In this document: piece after piece, positions 60,049 to 64,000 of the stretch
Layout: each line of letters begins with the position of its first letter
Position numbering within the stretch: position 1 is the stretch's first letter
DNA from: an uncultured Oscillibacter sp.
Lineage (GTDB): Bacteria; Bacillota; Clostridia; Oscillospirales; Oscillospiraceae
Direction: 5' to 3'
Length of the DNA stretch: 64,000 nucleotides
Assembly (NCBI GenBank): GCA_947577075.1
Contig: CANPTW010000002.1
Location: 1-64,000 of the forward strand
The notes under the pieces: model-generated
The model's database searches: none
What the model was told of the DNA's origin: nothing
The model's input: the letters and a program-made list of their open reading frames with translations, nothing else
Position numbers and translations under genes: made by a program

Positions 60049-60471
60049 TCAGCTCTTTTTGGTAATGGTGACCGTGCCCTCGGTGCCGTTGACCACCACA
60101 TGGTCCCCATCCTGGATGAATTGGAAGATATCTTCCTCAAAATCGGCCACCATGGGGCTGCCCACCAGCACGGCGGCCACGCCCACCTTGGAGTCCGCGT
60201 ACTTCACGACCCAGCCCGCGGGGCGGATGCCGGAGAGGTCCATGGGCCCCTGGAAGAGGCCGGACCAGCCGCAGGAGCCCTTGCTGGTGGGAACCACCAG
60301 GATTTTGCCGTCAAAGCTCTCGCCCTCGTGGACGTGGCCCTTTTCGATGATCCTGCCGGTGGACGCCTCCACGCCCGCCCAGCCCTGGATGCTGTTGGGG
60401 CAGCACATGGCATAGCCCTCCGCCACGCCGGGATACGCGGGGCGGCCCTTTAAAACGATGGTTTTTTCCAT
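60049..60471 (-). CDS. Aconitase X swivel domain/small subunit (DUF126)
   Basis: GEGLVPTSKGSCGW-like VVPTSKGSCGWSGLFQ motif; adjacent to large subunit. Confidence 0.88.
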   Translation of the reverse strand: MEKTIVLKGRPAYPGVAEGYAMCCPNSIQGWAGVEASTGRIIEKGHVHEGESFDGKILVVPTSKGSCGWSGLFQGPMDLSGIRPAGWVVKYADSKVGVAAVLVGSPMVADFEEDIFQFIQDGDHVVVNGTEGTVTITKKS

Positions 60472-60473
60472 AG

Positions 60474-61760
60474 TCACTTTCCCTCCCACATACCGGAAAC
60501 GGCGGCGTCGACACACTGCTCCATGGTGCCGTAGAACATCTTTCCGCCCTTAAGCCAGGAGCGGTTGTAATGGGCCTGCTTCGCGGCGTCCACGGCCATG
60601 CCGGTCACGCCGTCGTAACAGGCGAAGCCCTGAACCAGGGGACAGCCGTTGGTGCCGATGGTGGCCCCGGCGGCCTCAATGGTGGCCAGATAGCCGGACA
60701 TGCGGGCGGCCTCCCGGATGGAGCAGCTGGTCCAGAAGATCAGGCGCACGCCCTCGTGGACATGCTTGCCCTTGATGTAGGCGGCGGCGTCCCGGATCTC
60801 CTCCAGGCAGTAGTGGGGGCAGCCGACGGAAATCAGCTGCACGGGGCCGCTGCCGGGGTCGCAGAGGAGCTGCTCGGCGGCGTCATAGTCCGCCTGGGTG
60901 ATCTGCAGGACGGGATAGTCCTTCTTGCCCCCCAGGGCGATTTCCTTGGTGGGGGCCTCCGGAGTCACGCCCTCGATGTGGCACATTTCCAGGCCGCTGG
61001 TGGTGGCGATGGCGGAGAACATCCGCTTCAGCCGGATGATGTCCACGTCGTGGAAGGGCCCGGTCACCACGGGGACGGCGTTGTTGTGCTGAATGATAAG
61101 CCGGCCCAGGGCGTACCCGATGATGTCCCAGTCCCGCGGCGTTTCGCAGGCGCACCGGATCTGCACCTCCACGGAGGCGATGCGGTTTTCGGGCAGGTGC
61201 ATGCCGCACTTGGGCCCCCGGCCGGTGATGGCCGCCCAGGCGCAGGCGGCGACGCCGTTGGAGTTGCCCGCCGCGCCGAAGACGGAGTTGGAAAACAGCA
61301 CGTTGCTGGACTCCGTCGTCATGAAGGTTTCGCCCCGAAGGGGAATCCATCCGTTGAGATAAGGCGTGCAGGAGCCGACGATGCTCACGCCGCCCTGGGC
61401 ATAGCGCAGCTCCCGCTCCCGGTTCCGCTCAAAGAGCTCCTGGGAAAGGTACATGGGCTTGGGATCGTACTGGTCCACCGCGCCGCCGTCGGTCTGCACA
61501 TAGACCTCGGGGGAGTAGCCCTCGAAGCCCACGGGCTCCTTGGTCCACAGGAACGTGCGGCGGAAGCTCTCGTCAAAGTCGTCGGACTGGCCGTATTCCA
61601 GGGGAGGGCACCCGGCGCACATGTGGACCTTGGAGATTTTGACCAGCTCCTCAGCCCCCATGACGTTGGCGAACTCCACCACGTGTTCCATAGCAATCTG
61701 CTTATAACGGCCAAAGGCTCCGTCCAGCATCTGCTGTTCGTATTCCGTGAGTTTTACCAT
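60474..61760 (-). CDS. Aconitase X catalytic subunit (DUF521)
   Basis: LTEYEQQMLDGAFG...; GNSNGVAACAWAAITGR; CPHYCLEEI. Confidence 0.9.
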   Translation of the reverse strand: MVKLTEYEQQMLDGAFGRYKQIAMEHVVEFANVMGAEELVKISKVHMCAGCPPLEYGQSDDFDESFRRTFLWTKEPVGFEGYSPEVYVQTDGGAVDQYDPKPMYLSQELFERNRERELRYAQGGVSIVGSCTPYLNGWIPLRGETFMTTESSNVLFSNSVFGAAGNSNGVAACAWAAITGRGPKCGMHLPENRIASVEVQIRCACETPRDWDIIGYALGRLIIQHNNAVPVVTGPFHDVDIIRLKRMFSAIATTSGLEMCHIEGVTPEAPTKEIALGGKKDYPVLQITQADYDAAEQLLCDPGSGPVQLISVGCPHYCLEEIRDAAAYIKGKHVHEGVRLIFWTSCSIREAARMSGYLATIEAAGATIGTNGCPLVQGFACYDGVTGMAVDAAKQAHYNRSWLKGGKMFYGTMEQCVDAAVSGMWEGK

Positions 61761-61796
61761 GATCATACTCCTGTCAAAATCAGATTTTGCGGCGGG

Positions 61797-63395
61797 TCAG
61801 GGCGTTTGGCGCTTCCGGGCCTCCTCCCGCTCGCGGGTCAGCCGCGCGCCGGTGGGGGTCAGGCAGCAGCCGCTGCAGCACATGCCCAGCTCCCGGGTGA
61901 TGTCCGTGCCCACCCGGACCATGATGCGGCTCATTTCGTCCAGGGGGATCACCACGTCGAAGCCGGCCCGGACGGCCTCCGCCGAGGCCGCGGCCACAGA
62001 GACGCCGGCGATGTTCCGGGCCAGGCAGGGGACCTGCACCAGGCCGGCCACGGGGTCGCAGATCAGGCCGAGGAAGCACTGGAGCCCCATGGAGGCGGCG
62101 TCGCAGGCCTCCTGGGCGGTGCCGCCCATCAGCTGGACCAGCCCCGCCGCCGCCATGGCGGTGCCGCAGGCGATCTCGGCCTGGCAGCCGTGGGTGCCTC
62201 CGGCGAACTCGTTGCCGTCCACCATCATCAAAACGCCGGCAATTCCGGCGGTCATCAGGGCCTCATACAGGGCGTCGTCCGAGGCGTGCATCCGCTCCGC
62301 CGCGGAGAGGAGCAGCCCCGGCACGATGCCGGAGGACCCTCCGGTGGGGACGCAGACGATTTTCCCGGTGGCGTTGCTGTGCTCCATGATGCCCAGGGCG
62401 CTGGGAATGGCGTCGTCCAGCAGCCCCAGGGAGGGCATGCCCTCCCGGCCCACCCGGTTCTGGAGGAGGGCGGCCTTGGCGGAGACGATGCCGTCAAAGC
62501 GCAGGTCGGGGCGGAAGCCTCCGGCGCGGGAATCCCGCATGATGGCGATGAGCATGTCCCCATAGCTGCGGATGCGCTCCTCGCTCCAGCCGCTGACGGC
62601 GGCCTCGTAATCAATGGCGGCCCGGGCGGGGGAGCACTGCCTGCTCCGGCAGTACGCGACCATCTCCTCCGCCGACTCAAAGGGGGGCTTGCGGGAGACG
62701 TCCGTAATGATGGGATGGATGGGCTTGACCACCCGGACCCGGGCCACGTCCTCCCTGGCGGTCAGGGCGGCCAGAAGGGCGGGGTCAACCGGGACGGCGG
62801 TCTTGACGTTTACGATGGAATAAGACCCGCCGGTGACGCAGGCGGCGTCGTTGCATTTTTCCACCTGGGCGGCCAGCTCCCGGACCAGGGCGGAGGCGGC
62901 CCCGCCGGAGGGGGCGTTCAGGAACACCAGGAGCTCGTAATTCATGCCCCGGATGTCCATGGGACAGTCGTCGATGTAGTGGATGCGGAAGGCGCCGCCC
63001 CCCACGGACTCGCCGATGACCGTGAGGCGGAAGCCGTCGTGGGCCGTCATGCGGACCCGGACCGTCTCCATGCCGCCCACGGTCAGGTCGTCCACCTCCG
63101 CGAAGGAGACGTCCATGCCGGCGTCCCGGGCTTTTTGATAGGCGTCGTTAAAGCCGGGGGTGTTTTGCTCCAGCCCCAGCAGGCCGTTGACAAAGGCCAC
63201 GTCGCTCTTCATCCCGTAAAGCGTGTTGGGGAAGGCGCCCTTGGTGTAGTACTCCACCACGGCTTTTGCAGGGACCTCGCCCAGCAGCTGCTGGCAGACC
63301 ATGCCGATGCGGACGGGGCCGCAGGTGTTGGAACTGGAGGGCCCCGGCGTGATGGGGGCCAGAGCGTGGTTGAAAATGCTGCTGTACTCTTTCAT
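61797..63395 (-). CDS. Fe-S-dependent L-serine dehydratase-like protein (fused beta-alpha), divergent
   Basis: ITPGPSSSNTCGP, MVDGNEFAGGTHGCQAEIACGTAMAAAGL, GLICDPVAGLVQVPC. Confidence 0.85.
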   Translation of the reverse strand: MKEYSSIFNHALAPITPGPSSSNTCGPVRIGMVCQQLLGEVPAKAVVEYYTKGAFPNTLYGMKSDVAFVNGLLGLEQNTPGFNDAYQKARDAGMDVSFAEVDDLTVGGMETVRVRMTAHDGFRLTVIGESVGGGAFRIHYIDDCPMDIRGMNYELLVFLNAPSGGAASALVRELAAQVEKCNDAACVTGGSYSIVNVKTAVPVDPALLAALTAREDVARVRVVKPIHPIITDVSRKPPFESAEEMVAYCRSRQCSPARAAIDYEAAVSGWSEERIRSYGDMLIAIMRDSRAGGFRPDLRFDGIVSAKAALLQNRVGREGMPSLGLLDDAIPSALGIMEHSNATGKIVCVPTGGSSGIVPGLLLSAAERMHASDDALYEALMTAGIAGVLMMVDGNEFAGGTHGCQAEIACGTAMAAAGLVQLMGGTAQEACDAASMGLQCFLGLICDPVAGLVQVPCLARNIAGVSVAAASAEAVRAGFDVVIPLDEMSRIMVRVGTDITRELGMCCSGCCLTPTGARLTREREEARKRQTP

Positions 63396-63480
63396 TTGTA
63401 AACCTCCAAAGTTTTGGAGCCCGCGCCGGCGGCGGAAGGAGGGCGGGGCCCGCCCCGGGGCCTTCCGCGGCCGCAGGCTC

Positions 63481-64000
63481 TTACATATAGCCCATCAGCC
63501 TGGGCAGGAACTCCGCCAGCGTGGGCCAGTAGGTGGTGACCAGCAGCGTGGGCAGCCAGGCGAAGAGGATGAGCAGGACCGTGGGCTTCAGCTCGTTTTT
63601 CACCTGGGAGCCGGTGATGCGGGCGGAGAGGTACAGCAGGGGAGCGGTGGGCGGCGTGATGTTGCCCATGCCGATGTTGACGCCCAGGATGGCCGCGAAG
63701 TGGAAGGGGGAGACGCCCAGGGCCGTCATGATGGGCAGCAGAATGGGCGTGAGCAGGATGGTGTTGGAGCAGTCGTCCATCAGCATGCCCATGATGACCA
63801 TGAAGAGGTTGATCATCAAAAGGATGACGATCCGGTTGCTGGAGATGGAGGTCAGCAGGCCCAGAATCAGGTCGGGCAGATTCTCCGTCATGTACAGGCG
63901 GCTGAGAATCTGGACGGTGAGCATCATGGCCATAATGACGCCGGAGGTCTTTCCGGCCTCGATCATCGCCACGCGGTAGCTCTCCATGTTGATTTTCTTG
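63481..64000 (-). CDS. TRAP transporter large permease (DctM) C-terminal part, runs off window
   Basis: MDDCSNTILLTPILLPIMTALGVSPFHFAAILGVNIGMGNITPPTAPLLYL; frame open to 64000. Confidence 0.85.
   Translation of the reverse strand, partial: KKINMESYRVAMIEAGKTSGVIMAMMLTVQILSRLYMTENLPDLILGLLTSISSNRIVILLMINLFMVIMGMLMDDCSNTILLTPILLPIMTALGVSPFHFAAILGVNIGMGNITPPTAPLLYLSARITGSQVKNELKPTVLLILFAWLPTLLVTTYWPTLAEFLPRLMGYM

Noticed and set aside
60570-63401. 943-aa plus-strand ORF
   Set aside because: Antisense to the AcnX and serine-dehydratase-like genes; low-complexity H/G/A/V-rich translation typical of GC-rich antisense ORFs

Overview
Window from a GC-rich Clostridia-like (Oscillospirales-type) chromosome. 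(1) 1-5.4 kb: hexuronate catabolism (uxaC partial, MFS transporter, uxaB, uxaA). (2) 5.5-9.9 kb: two ABC-2 exporters behind a terminator-like hairpin and a MarR regulator. (3) 10.1-21.2 kb: GNAT protein, a YtfQ/R/T/YjfF-type sugar ABC importer, a YesM/YesN-type two-component system, a lipoprotein with two fused periplasmic-binding domains, and a DUF4867-like protein. (4) 21.4-51.6 kb: a composite, partly AT-richer mobile island. It holds remnants of an AmmeMemoRadiSam locus and a tyrosine integrase, two serine-recombinase genes (one hit by an intact IS3/IS150-type element), a five-gene operon (ISL3-transposase-like ORF, hsdM, hsdS, hsdR, GIY-YIG protein), a decaying prophage replication/packaging-start module with at least five lesions, a 3' remnant of a tRNA-Val(CAC)-like gene (att candidate), and IS110 and IS1182 remnants. 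(5) 51.7-64 kb: CutC, LMW-PTP, CapA, a DeoR regulator, and a minus-strand catabolic cluster (TRAP permease, Fe-S serine-dehydratase-like protein, AcnX large/small, RidA, EutH-like transporter, TIM-barrel protein, FGGY kinase, flavin reductase). The strongest leads are the ISL3-like ORF translationally coupled to a type I RM operon and the AcnX/serine-dehydratase-like cluster. All family calls come from reading motifs; no database search was run.
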